64,000 bases of DNA from Gnomoniopsis sp. IMI 355080 (Eukaryota > Ascomycota > Sordariomycetes > Diaporthales > Gnomoniaceae). The DNA lies in the NCBI GenBank assembly GCA_027946555.1, contig JAPEVC010000201.1, positions 1 to 64,000 of the forward strand, given 5' to 3'. Numbering within the stretch: the stretch's first letter is position 1; each line of letters starts with the position of its first letter. Positions 22,599-33,700 of this stretch are shown piece by piece. Both the position numbers and the translations under genes were made by a program. Under the pieces are notes generated by a model. The model worked only from the letters and a program-made list of their open reading frames with translations. It made no database searches and was not told where the DNA came from.

Positions 22599-23383
22599 AT
22601 GAGCTTTGAAACCCTCCATGGCAATTCGAGTGTGACGGTTACTCCGCGATAGAACAGGGACGGGGTTTCTTTGGTACTCGATGAAGAATCAAGAAGCTCC
22701 TCATTTGGACAATTTCTCGTAGTACCTTATCTCTTCGTGAATCAGAGATTGGTTTGAAGCACTAAAATACCTCCTGATTGGTAAATGTTCCTCGTTATGT
22801 AGCCTTAATAGCCAATTCTCCAATATGCGCATTTTGCTCACTCAAGTTTCGCGAAAATTCCAACGTAGTATGAATATTTGCTATTGAGGGCGACAAAGCA
22901 GATTGGGGGATGAGGGACGAGTACCCGACGATCTCGTCGTCATGATGATATGTAACTCTCAGCTCTCAACAGTGGACAAACGATTTTGGCCTGTACCTGG
23001 GGAGTGATTCGCTAACGTACCTTTGGAGAAGTCCTTTCTACCTGTCATTGCATCAAAGGAAAGCGCGTCTGCACGTACAAGTACCTACTAGACATCAGAC
23101 TGGCAGGACTGACCACCCAAACTGAAGTCAATTTGGAGAGCAGTATACGATCTGTGAGTACCGAAACAAGATGGACCGTTTATCGTTGAAGTGACCAAAC
23201 TCATTGTGTAGATATAATCGAGGTACTGACAAGAATTGGTCCTGAAATGTACATATATAGAACTTTGATTACATGAGCAAGTGACATACGTTGACGAGAC
23301 TTATCAATCAAATATTCAGCCGCCAGACAAATACTTGGACCCGAATAACTGCGTAGTCCACCGTCCTTTGATCATCGATCGTG
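22599..23383. other. Convergent intergenic region between NPC2-like and GH64 genes
   Basis: The two flanking genes end towards each other here. No frame of note, repeat or RNA gene was seen. The stretch presumably holds both 3' untranslated regions. Confidence 0.55.
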
Positions 23384-25354
23384 TTAATTCGCCAGCATTG
23401 ATGTCATATTGACAGCTTCCGCCACGATGCCAACATCCATGGCACCAGAATGCAAACCCACCGACGCAGGCGCATTCCCACTCTCTGTTGAAAGGAGCGG
23501 CATGACGAAATAGAAGACTACCAGGAACAGGGCCATAGTGATGCGCGAGACCAGTGCACGAATAGACATGCTGAGAAACAACGAAACTAGGCGGACCACC
23601 AAGTCGACCACCGGCCGCGCTTTCGCATAGACAGGGCTGGCTTCCAGGCGCGCAAGAAGCGACGAGGCGCCATCAGCCCAATGTGGAGGCACAAGTGAGG
23701 CCAGAGACCTTGTCTTGAGAGAAGACGACAAGGGCAAGGCTTCAAGCTGACCACTCTTGCTGGGAAAGCCTCCATCAGCAGCAGAACATGCTTGCGTACC
23801 GTTGTGGCCAAGACCTTTCTCGAGGTCCGCGTCTGACGAGTGATCGTCTTGCTCTTCGCTAACGCGGCCGCCATACGCCGCGGAGGCGAGCAATTTCTTC
23901 TCGTCCTCGGCGGACTGCCACCCCAGATCTCTTCGGATCCGCTGGTGCCCCATCATCGGTCGGCGCCCGGCGGGGCGCTGGCCACCGCGGGTGGCCATGT
24001 CACGTAATTTGACGGCCGATGTCGATGTGGTGGGACCGCCAACCGTGACTGTCAAGAGCTTGGGGCTCGGGTCGTAGAGACTACCGGACTGATCTGCGCC
24101 GCCCGTCGGAGCTACATCGTCGTAGGGGAAAGCATAACCCTTACCGTCGAGGTAGGTGGCGTGCATGAGCCGAGCGTAGTGGTTCGTGATTGGGTTTGTA
24201 TAGTAGTCAGCAACCACTCCGCCACCAGGCTGGTCAGAGTCGAGAAGTAATGTGGTCCGATTGAAGGCAGCGGCGAGGCGAGCTCCGATGGCGCCCATTT
24301 CGTCGGTGGTGGTTGCAAAAGGCCCAGATGAACAGGAGAAGATGTTGGCGCTGGTGGGCATCGAGAAGGATCCCACGGCGCTCCCGAAGGAGAGGACATT
24401 GTCCGATACCGTGCCATTCGTGGATCCCCATGAGGTCTGGGTGTCAATGACGAGGCCTGTGCCTCCACCGTACTTGGCCCAAACCTGTTGTACATAGGAG
24501 TCGAAGTAGTCGGAGAACAGGGAGCTATTCATAGTGATCCCACTGTTTGGTGATAACGCACGCAGATTGGCACCTGAAGAATTTTTGATAATCAGGTCAC
24601 TCCAGCCAGCACCATCTGCGGCTGTTTGAGCCACAAGCCCGGCGCAGACTGTGTCAAGACCACTGGATGGGAGCCCTTCCACCGTAGTTATAGTTCCTGA
24701 GGTGTTTTCCAATTGCAGACCAATTGGCAAAGACACGAAGTCCACATAGGAGATGTTGATGTAAAGCTCTGCGGCATTGAAGGTGAACTCGCAAAACTCC
24801 CAGTAAATCTCGTAATTTGGGTCTGATTCGTTGGTCACAGAAGGCTCTACCAGAGCAGGACCTGGATTCAGGAGGAAGGTCAAGGTCGCATCTACGGCAA
24901 ACCAAATACGGCCACCTGCAGTGCGAGGAATGGTAACTGTGGTGGTACTCCCTGGGGCTCCTAGCGCAATGGCACAATCTGCGGACAATGCTGTACCAGT
25001 GCTGGAAGGCGAGGTTGGGTAGTATACTGTTTCCCCGTCACTAAGGGGGCAGAGAAACTTATTAGCAATGTTGACCATCAGGAAAGCCTTCAAGTTCACA
25101 TACCTTTCCAAAAGAAACACAGCACTATTATTGTCGGAAGCAAGGCCCGTGATGTAAGCGTAGACGTTCGAAGAGCTTGTGTTATTGACCAGTGCGACAC
25201 TCATGGTGGCGTTGGTTGTCGTGCCAGACTGGATTCCATTGCTAGTCCCAGTACTCGTGGTCGAAGACGAGGTGGTGGACGTCGGGATGGCTGGGGCTTG
25301 GAGTACGAACTCCTGCCTCTGCTTGTCGCAGACGTCGTCAATTGTAGTCGTCAT
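23384..25354 (-). CDS. GH64 beta-1,3-glucanase-like protein with C-terminal membrane segment
   Basis: The open frame runs through 656 codons but contains a likely 63-nt in-frame intron (25103-25041). It has donor GTATGT, a GCTAAT branch-like word and acceptor TTAG. Removing it joins Leu-Leu-Glu-Ser-Asp-Gly-Glu-Thr and leaves 635 residues. The body matches GH64 thaumatin-like glucanases: a Trp-Glu-Phe-Cys-Glu-Phe-Thr-Phe-Asn block carrying the likely catalytic Glu, and a Tyr-Val-Asp-Phe motif whose Asp lies 16 residues later. That is the spacing known for characterised GH64 enzymes. Later blocks are Pro-Thr-Ser-Ala-Asn-Ile-Phe and Asn-Pro-Ile-Thr-Asn-His-Tyr. A Ser/Thr-rich N-terminal linker precedes the domain. 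There is no N-terminal signal peptide, yet a hydrophobic segment lies near residues 580-600. GH64 enzymes cut beta-1,3-glucan. Confidence 0.85.
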   Translation of the reverse strand: MTTTIDDVCDKQRQEFVLQAPAIPTSTTSSSTTSTGTSNGIQSGTTTNATMSVALVNNTSSSNVYAYITGLASDNNSAVFLLERYVNLKAFLMVNIANKFLCPLSDGETVYYPTSPSSTGTALSADCAIALGAPGSTTTVTIPRTAGGRIWFAVDATLTFLLNPGPALVEPSVTNESDPNYEIYWEFCEFTFNAAELYINISYVDFVSLPIGLQLENTSGTITTVEGLPSSGLDTVCAGLVAQTAADGAGWSDLIIKNSSGANLRALSPNSGITMNSSLFSDYFDSYVQQVWAKYGGGTGLVIDTQTSWGSTNGTVSDNVLSFGSAVGSFSMPTSANIFSCSSGPFATTTDEMGAIGARLAAAFNRTTLLLDSDQPGGGVVADYYTNPITNHYARLMHATYLDGKGYAFPYDDVAPTGGADQSGSLYDPSPKLLTVTVGGPTTSTSAVKLRDMATRGGQRPAGRRPMMGHQRIRRDLGWQSAEDEKKLLASAAYGGRVSEEQDDHSSDADLEKGLGHNGTQACSAADGGFPSKSGQLEALPLSSSLKTRSLASLVPPHWADGASSLLARLEASPVYAKARPVVDLVVRLVSLFLSMSIRALVSRITMALFLVVFYFVMPLLSTESGNAPASVGLHSGAMDVGIVAEAVNMTSMLAN

Positions 25355-27918
25355 TTTCGCAGGTCTATCTCGTGCTGGAAAGATTGCTTGGAGCTCGACG
25401 GTGCTAAAGGTATTGCAATGAACGCGGTAAGGACTGTGTCTTGGATAATGGGAAGTGTTTTGAATAGATGTAAAGGACTGAACGACGAAAACTGCTATAA
25501 AAGCTGGTCTTGTCTTTGACTGTCAAATGAGTGACTGGGGTAGGTAGTTGCGTGAGTGAGCCTGCGTTCTCTACAACATGCTGGCTTGAGCATAAGGTGT
25601 CTTCTTGTCTTGTGACGAGAATGCCAAACGATGCTCTGCCAACTGACCTAACATCTGGACAGCCATCTAGGGGGAGCAGCCATATATACCCATCATACAC
25701 CGGACAGGCATAGATAGATCTTTGCAACCACCACATTTTGGCCTTTTTCCCTAAACTAATGGATTTGCTTCCAGTCCCGCCATCACTGTAACCTGACAGA
25801 CCAAGAAGGGAGAACCGAGCCAAGGCCGAGGACATGGCTCAGAGAGACAAGAAGCTATACGCGGGGACCTTGCCGATATCTAAGTTTAGGGGTTGTTTAT
25901 GTCATGGATGATATTGCAGGAGCACGCTGTTAGCACAAAGCAGATGCAGATGCGACATACTGCCAGGCTTGGTTGCGTAAACGGGGTCTCAGGAGTGGAA
26001 CCTATGCGGCGAATGGTGGGCAAAAAGGGACCAAATTCCTAAGGGCAACTGTTCATGGGTAGCTGTCTTAAGAAGGAGATGGGGCCTTGGAACAATTCGA
26101 ATATCATGTCTTTTCAGCAAATGGTGTACGACTAACAGGGAAGGCTGGCCCGGGAGCGTAGCTGGGCCGCAGGAGGCGGATCGAGCCTCATTATGTGAAC
26201 CGTCGAATCAGACAGTTGGATTGGGCAAGTCTCTGGATGCGCCAAGAAGCCTGGCGGTTGTTGAATACCGGGTTATCGGGATATAAGGCTTACAATGGTG
26301 ATGTGTGGCACTTTGTAGTCCAGAAGGGCCTGATAGCGCACCTACCTATCTAGTCGTTGACCGGCATGGCTTTGAGATATTCGCAGGCAAGACTTGTCCT
26401 CTTCTGAAATATGCCATTCTGCAGGGGTTTTCTATGTGACAATGATTCAGATAGGCCCAGAGACGGCACAAGCAGTATACACGCGCTTGCTGTTCGACTC
26501 TGGTCGTGATGCCGCAATGGGAGCTGCCAAGCGATGAGGATCGCATCTGCATCTTCCTTCGCGCATGGGTGCCATGAAGAAGCCGAGTCAGGGTGATTAA
26601 GAGGTTGTATGGAGGAATAGCACAACAAAGTAGGAGGGGATTCAACCGGAACTAATGGTCCAAACCAGCATATCTGGGAGGAGCCAGCGTAAGGCCCATC
26701 CTCAAAGGGGTTTCAAGCCTTGGAATGACTGTCGACATCGACGTCGCCCCCCCCCACCCCTTTGCACGCGTCAAGGCAGCCTGCAGGGCCAGAACATCAG
26801 GACACTGAAGAAAAAAAGGGTATCCTGGTTTGTCCGTCTTCAACGAATCGGGCGCGGTATACCTACCCAAACCTTTTCAGACAGTCAGGCAGATGGTGTG
26901 GTGGAGTTTGCGTGTCCCGTCCGAGCCGCAAAGGTGCAGTTGTTGATGCTCAGTGGCTGGAGGAGCTTTGTTGGTGCGTTTCCAATCGCCTATGCGGCAA
27001 ATTTCTCAAATTTCTCATTACATTGACGCACCAGTCATCTTCTAAAGCACCCCCCTGTCGACTCCTGCGCCAGGGTCTGAGCTAATCAGTTGGACCGCAC
27101 TTCGTTGTTTCCCTAGCATGCTGCTACATTTGTATTACAAAAACATCTTTGAAAGTGGACAAACAAAAAGCAATATTGTGTGACGAGCCTCGCAAGATTT
27201 TTGATGGCAATACCATGGAAGATCCCCCAAGTCTGCCATTGCGGGATACTCCCCTCTAAGACTTCGCTAGACTGTAGTGGCTGAACAAAATAGGGCGATA
27301 TTCACCAATCTCGCAGGCTCGAGGAATTGCCTTGAGGTATCGTCTCGCCTGGAAGATACTCCATTAAAATTATCAGTCTCAAAAGAATGACGAAGTTGTG
27401 TCTAAGCTTCTCGTTCTTCACTAATATGATATCTTCTTCATGGCGCGTCTTCTCGACCAATGCCCCGACGTCATGAGCCGTCAGGAAAATCATTTAGGAT
27501 TGACTGGTTGGTGTCGACGATCTTTTCTGTGCAAAAGATTCCATGAACTTGGAAGATGATAGATGGTCCTACTTTATGCTCATATCGTCGTCCCATTACG
27601 CTCGTAAAGTCAGACAGAGTCCAGTCTGAGGCCTCTAACGTATAATTTCATAGTTCGTACCTGTGTAATTTGAAGCCCAGAGCAATTGCCAAAGTCTCGC
27701 CGACCCTCCGAATTTCTCTTACTCCATACCTCTCAATGATTGTTTCGTCGTGGGTTTCTTTTTCGGTATTGACTGACGGGTTGGTGCTCATTGTTTGCAT
27801 ACCGCCGCCGTGCCATCCCAGCCGGCGCGCGACAATCGAGTCGAAAGGAATGCTCAGTATGTAGTTTTGTGCCATTGAGACCGTGAAAACAACAGGTAAG
27901 CCACCAAATTGTCCCTCC
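25355..27918. other. Intergenic region between the tandem GH64 and GH16 genes
   Basis: It holds the GH64 promoter and the GH16 3' region. A poly-C tract lies near 26745-26760. Frames at 25404-25835 (minus), 26655-27085 (plus) and 27648-28028 (minus) are either GTG/TTG-initiated or lack motifs. The last begins an ATG-initiated stretch of about 75 codons at roughly 27873, just past the GH16 stop, and its status is uncertain. Confidence 0.5.
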
Positions 27919-29175
27919 TCAAAGCTGAAGAACCAAGGCCGCGACCACAGAGGTAAGCCCCATCGCCAACCATGCAATTTCCTGCTCCCTCCCAATTCCT
28001 CCACTTGTGTCTCCCCCAGTAATCCCACTATCCGACGACACAGTCTGGTTTGCTGTCATGTTCTTTTGTCCTGTAAAGAACCACCCCGCCGCCGTATCAT
28101 TGCCTGCCGTCACATCCGGGATGTCACAAACAGCCCCCGCGGCCGCAGAATCCACACACCGCTCCGCGAACGCGCTTTGCCGCGCCGTATCACTGCTGTT
28201 AAAGTACGCCTTGAGATAGCGCACCTCCATCACCGCATCGCTAGCCGGCGGCCCGCCGCTCCAGCCAGCGTTGCCGTTGCTCCAGTGATTCAAGGCCAGG
28301 TGGCCAGCATGTGTGGGAACCCCGCCGGTCTGGTTCATCTCGGCGAGGACTGCGCCATCGGCGAGGAAGACGACGCCGCCTGGAACCCAGTCAAAGCGGT
28401 ACTCATGGAAGTCGGCCCGTGGGTCGAAGGAGAGATTAATGACCTGGAAAGTGGAAGTGTGGGAGGCGGAGCCCGCTGCTTCAGAGGCCTGAGATTGGAG
28501 CACGAGGTTGACAGGATAAGTGGCGTTATCGGTGATGAATTCTCTGGATAGAAATTCCATGTCAATTTCTTGCGAATCGTTGAAGTACTTCAGGAGATAT
28601 TAGCTCAAATCCTGCTTGGAACGTGAGATGGGGGCAAGTTGAAGAATATATGAGCTGGCCAGCTTTCGCTTCATGCCATTGATCAACGCACTTACAAAGA
28701 AAAAGGCCGACACGGTGCCGCTCACGCCCGTCAGCTTCATGCTGCTTCTAAAAGTTCCATAAAGCATATCCGTCCTGGCACTATCGATCTCACCTCCCTG
28801 AACCATCCCCTCCACCAGATCCGACTCGCCTCGGAGCGTGATTTCCAGCCCAGTGCCTAATACGGACTCGATATTGTCGACGGCCATCATCTCGCCATAT
28901 GTGCCAGCCGACTGCTCGGCGGTCTTGTTGAAGGCCTGCCGGATCCAGTCTGTGTTTTTGGAGACATCGCTGATGTTGGCAAAGTTAGTCTCGAGCAAGT
29001 CCGTAAGGATGTATTGCTGAGATATGGAAGAATCAGGTTCTGTGAGTGTGGTATTGGTGCCGTTGGAAGGGATCGTCACGCGATAACCGCATTCGCAGTC
29101 TGCTTTTGCGAGCTGTGGTGAGAGGGCGACAAGGGCGAGGAGACCAGAGCTTATCGTTGGCCTGAGAAAGAGCAT
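27919..29175 (-). CDS. GH16 family glucanase/transglycosylase, probably GPI-anchored (2 exons)
   Basis: The exons are 29175-28696 and 28587-27919, giving 382 residues. The 108-nt intron has donor GTAAGT and acceptor AAG, phase 0, and sits nine codons before the Met of the catalytic motif. The N-terminus is a signal peptide (about 25 residues), followed directly by a Cys-Glu-Cys-Gly-Tyr motif common in fungal GH16 proteins. The active-site signature Glu-Ile-Asp-Met-Glu (ExDxE) is intact, with the nucleophile and acid/base Glu residues two apart on either side of Asp. Jelly-roll features include Asp-Phe-His-Glu-Tyr-Arg-Phe-Asp-Trp and Asn-His-Trp-Ser-Asn-Gly. The C-terminus has a Ser/Gly/Thr-rich spacer and a hydrophobic tail, the pattern of a GPI attachment signal. 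It likely acts on beta-glucans at the cell wall. Confidence 0.92.
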
Positions 29176-30977
29176 GGTTGGATGTGCTCAGTACGACCAG
29201 ATTTCTGCGTTGTTTTGTTGAGGTCAATTCAGCAAAGGAATGCTCGTATCGTTGTGGGAGCTGGAAGTCCAGTCGTGAGAGTAGAAAGTCCCAGTTGCTA
29301 TCGCCCTGGTTGCCGTTGAGCAAGAGACTGTGTTGTAGCGGGGTAGCGCGCAGACCAGCGTATATTTGCTGCGCGATACGATGTAACAGTGACTCCGCCC
29401 GCTGTGTGAGTGATGTTGAGTTGCTCAGTGCGGAGCGGGTGCACATTCGTGAACCTGTGCTGGCCAACCTTATTCAACGCAAGTAAGTTTCCCCAAAGAT
29501 CTCGAGAGCCAAAGCCGCGGGTCAGCTGGAATCGCAAGTTAGATTGTGGAGGACATTATACACACCAGGAGGTGCATGAATTCTACAGCAACACAATAGC
29601 CCGGTGATTATACACAGGCCACGCTCTGGCACTTTTTTTCTGCAAGGGCAAGACATCTCTATACTAAGCAGAGCGCTGAGAAACGTGGAGTGGCTTGCGG
29701 CAGATAGGGCAAAAGCAAATAACTGCACGGGATTTTCGGCACAGAGAATGCAGGAACCCGCCTGCGATTTTCTGCAGAGTTACACATAATGTGCGCCCAT
29801 CAGCATGGCCTTGAAGGTTGACCTCGAAAGGGACTCACCATACAAGCCGACGAGTTTGTGCATCTTCATCCTGAGGCTTATGAGGCCCTACGAGTGGACT
29901 AGTGTTGAATCTTCCGCAATTACCTGTCCACTTTGGCGTCCTATAATAATTACAGCATCCCTGCCGTCAATGAATCTGCATAATAAGAGTCATTATGCAT
30001 ACACACGGAGACGAAGAGGTGTTCTTGTGTGTTGCCGGGGCATGTCGCTTGTCGATCGAGACTCAAGCGGCTCCTGTAACCCCTTTCATGCCACCCGAGC
30101 GCAGTTGCCGGTGAAGGCATTCGACACAGAATCGGACAAAACAGCACATCATGGCACACACATGTCATACGCCATTTGCAATTAGTGGAGAGTAGAGCGA
30201 TGTTGCTGAACGCTACGCTAAACCAAGAGACAGCCCCTATACACACAAAATCCGACACTCAATATCGACCGTCATCAAAAACAATCTCGTCGCGAACCTC
30301 GTTGTAACATTACTCTGGCCCAACTGTCAGTCTTGCCCCAGCTTGCACCCTCATTTCCCACGCCAAATCTAGTACACATGAGAAAGCAGACAAAAGAAAT
30401 AAAAGCAATGGAAATAACGCAGACAACACAAGAAAACGCAGGGCTATCGAACAAGGTATCAGAAAGGAGATATGGAGACAGCCAAACTGGAACATCACAA
30501 CAGAGCACGATAAGGAAATAAAGAGATCAGCAACAAGAGAGGAAAAGAGAAATGCAGCGCATTAAAGTAGGTGTTAGGGTCGCCGTAGCGAAAAGGACAA
30601 GGAGAAGAAAAAGATACTAATCCTCCTCCATTGGGGCCAGCCAACGATCCATCCGTGTCGTAGATTTCAGTTGCCCGCCAGAATTATCTGGCCCATAGCT
30701 GTTCCTTTCAAACCCGTCTTGAAAGGACCGAACCAAACGCGTTCCCGCCCCGTCATCAGAGTTGCGCCCAACCTTTCCCTTCCGATTATGAGGCTTTGCG
30801 AGAATGCTGATGAGAAAAGCAGATAAAATTGAAACATTGGAAACAAACCACCTTTCGCCATCGCGCCAGACCATGAAATCAAGCACACGAAGACAAAGGT
30901 ATAATGCCAAGGAAAATGCCCTACTGTCAACCAGAAAAGAAAAGAGAAGAAAGAGTCCGTTCGTGCTTATTGTGCCG
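29176..30977. other. Intergenic region between GH16 and the C2H2 factor genes
   Basis: It holds the GH16 promoter and the 3' untranslated region of the transcription factor. From about 30330 to 30620 the plus strand is purine-rich. The small frames show no motif and overlap in several phases. No RNA gene or repeat was recognised. Confidence 0.5.
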
Positions 30978-33700
30978 TCAATACACGCTGTCGGCGTCAG
31001 CGCCCTGCGATGTCATGGACGGAGTGGAGACATTGGAGGACATCTCAATGTCATCAATGTAGCCGCAAAGGGCCTGACCGTGATGACGGAAGGACTCTCC
31101 CATAAGGCGAGTGATGCTAAGTTACTGTTAGTGACCAACTTTGTATGCCTAGGCTTGATTGAAGACTTACCCCCAAACCACCACCTCATCAAGCATCGAG
31201 CCCCACAGGCGAGCAACAACCGTGCCGAGCTGAGTGATGTCTTGTTGGTTCAAGTCCTTCTCGAACAGCACCCGGACCTTGTTGTACATGACCAGCTCCT
31301 CCTCAGTCGCAGGCTCTTCGTCGTGTTCCAGACGATAGAGCCAGAGGCTGAGAACAATCATGAGATCCATGCCGCAGAGAGGGTGCTCGATGCTCCAGTT
31401 GGTTGGAGAAATGCGTGCAACCCAACGAAGACCCTGAAGCACAGCAGTCTCGATGCAGTTGTAGCACTCTTGGATGACCTTGGTCATTTCCGAGCTGCGC
31501 TTGACGCTGTCACGCGCACGTGTCATCGCCGCGGCGACTTCGAACGTATCATGGTAGCGAAGCGCTTCCTGGAATTCCTTGAGGTCAACCTGAAGGCGAA
31601 CTCTGGCGCTGCGACACATCGCCATGGCATTAAAAATCAGCGGGTGGCCCTTGTGAGGGGAGATGACAGGAACTGTAGCAATCTCAGGCTCGCAGAGGTC
31701 AAGGGACTTCTCCCACGTCTCAAGGGCAAGCCTGAGCTTGTACTCAGTAACGACATCTTGGAGGGCCTCAGGGCTGCGCTTGTGGTACCAGACCTCGAGG
31801 AATAGTGCGTTGATCATGACACGAGTTGCGAATGCACTGTACTTGACTTCCTCGCCCTGGAACAACTTCACGTGAGCATCCATGAGCGTGACACCCGTCG
31901 AAGCACCAAGCTGATCCTGCCAGACCATCTCATCGGTCACCTTCATATTCCAGAGGGCTTCCGTGGAAGGCAGGAGCAGGTCGGCCAGTTCGTTGAAGCT
32001 GATACCAGGGCTATGGCTGAATGACATGGTCTGAAGACCGAAGAAGATATAGACTGCGTAGTATGTGCGTCGGCACTCCTCGTCCTCCACCCATTGTGAC
32101 CGGGTGGGAGGGCGACCTTCACGAGCTTCCTGTCTCAGCTTTAGCTCATACCGATTGCCAGCGACCATGTTCGCCAACAGACTCTTGATAGAGCAGGACC
32201 ACTCAAGACCCTTGGGATCACCACTCCAGCTAGAGAAGATCATGTTCAGCAGAGAGCTCTGCATGGCCCACAGTGGGCACTTGCGCGAGCTGAAGTCCTC
32301 TTTGTTTTGCAGGAATTGATCGATCAGAATCTTACTGCCAACGTGCAGACTGAAGGCCTGCTCTTGGTCAAAAGCGTACAGAGCGCCAATGGAAAGGATT
32401 GCCAAAAGAAGCGCAGGCGACACCTGGGTGGGCTCGAAGGAGCCTGGGTGCAGGAACGGCAGGTGGTGGTGGAACAGGTTGAAGTAGGTTGAGAGGTACC
32501 TGTTCAAGCTTGGGAGATTCGGCAAGCGGAAAGACTCTGGAATGGCACGTGATACATCACTAGCACGTATGTTGTCTAAGATGATGTTACGCTCCTCGTC
32601 ACTGTGAACCTGGGGAGTGTTGAAGCCAGCTGAAGCCTGGTGGCCTTCAGCGTGGGCGGTCTGCGAGGGAAACGGTGACTGCGACAAGGGCGTGCCTGTG
32701 GTGGATGTCTGGCCGGAGTTGGCCATGGACAGAGAGGTAGTAGAATCAGGACCATTGAGCTGTCTGGCGAAGAACGAGCTGTGCTGTGGCTGAATGGTAC
32801 TGGCACTGGCAAGAGACTGCTGAGAGGTGAAAGAGCCACTAGCTGACATGGGGTGGTTCTTGGAGTCGCTGTTACCGTAGTCCCACTGAGCCGGGAGACC
32901 GATTGCACCATTGGGGTAGGTCACAGTTGGTGGGTCCATGATGGAGTTGTTACTCTGGGCATAGGGCGAGCCCTGGCCAGTTCCGAAGCTGCCATTGTTC
33001 TGCATCATAGCATGGGCATTGTGATGAAGATCAGTGATCAGCATGGTGGCAGCCTCGACAACGTCCAGGGCATCCTCTCCACTGCCAGCCATGTGCTCCA
33101 AGACAGCAGCTTCATCAAACCCGAGTTCTTGCTTCACAGCAACAGGAGCAGCAGCAGAGGTATCAGCAGCCTTGGCCTTGGGACCTCCTCGACGCTTGCC
33201 GTCGCTGTGGAGCGGAACCCCACCATCCTTTGCATGAACAGTTCGATCATGTCTCAATAGCAAGTCACGGCGCACAAAAGTGCTCCTGCACTTCTGGCAC
33301 TTGAAAGGTCGCTCCTTGGTATCTGCAAATAGTGGAGGTCAGCAAACAGCGGCCTGAGAAAAGTCGAACTCTGACATCCTGGCTTGTGTAACATGGTGTG
33401 TGTAACAAGGTGGGAGTGACCGTCGAGATTCGAAGAAAAGAACAAGAAAATTGAAAAAAATGTGCATCAGCTCTTAGACGAAACTTCACAGTTCGCCCCA
33501 GAGACCGGCGCCTTGTGGGAACACATACGAGAACGTTCATGCCTGCTCCTATGCTCGCTTCGACTAAAAGCTCGAGAACAGTACTGGCACTTGTACTTCC
33601 TCTCCGGTGCGTGCGAGATCTTTCCTCCAGGAGCCGTTGTTGGCGATGCAGCAGCGGAAGCCGTCGCAGGCGCGGCTGGGACGACGGCTGGTCCAGGCAT
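30978..33700 (-). CDS. C2H2 zinc-finger transcription factor, ADR1/Klf1 type with fungal transcription-factor domain (3 exons)
   Basis: The exons are 33700-33529, 33322-31171 and 31116-30978, giving 820 residues. Donors are GTATGT and GTAAGT, and acceptors CAG and TAG keep frame. Finger 1 has Cys38, Cys41, His54 and His58. The first intron falls inside the His58 codon. Finger 2 has Cys66, Cys69, His82 and His87, joined to finger 1 by a canonical His-Thr-Lys-Glu-Arg-Pro linker. The finger contacts (Arg-Ser-Glu-His-Arg and Arg-Arg-Asp-Leu-Leu-Leu-Arg) are those of the ADR1/Klf1/Rsf2 group. A Gln/Ser-rich middle part follows. From about residue 290 onward comes the helical fungal-specific transcription factor domain (PF04082-like), with the Leu-Pro-Phe-Leu-His-Pro-Gly-Ser-Phe motif. 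It is probably a nuclear regulator of carbon or stress genes. The targets are not visible in the sequence. Confidence 0.9.

Noticed and set aside
27648..28028. 126-codon minus-strand frame just after the GH16 stop
   Set aside because: Its first part overlaps the GH16 coding region in another phase. An internal ATG near 27873 opens about 75 codons that look somewhat protein-like, but there is no family match or splice support.
30804..31805. 333-codon plus-strand frame
   Set aside because: It begins with a non-Met start, lies antisense to the C2H2 factor exons, and reads as a shadow of that gene with no motif of its own.
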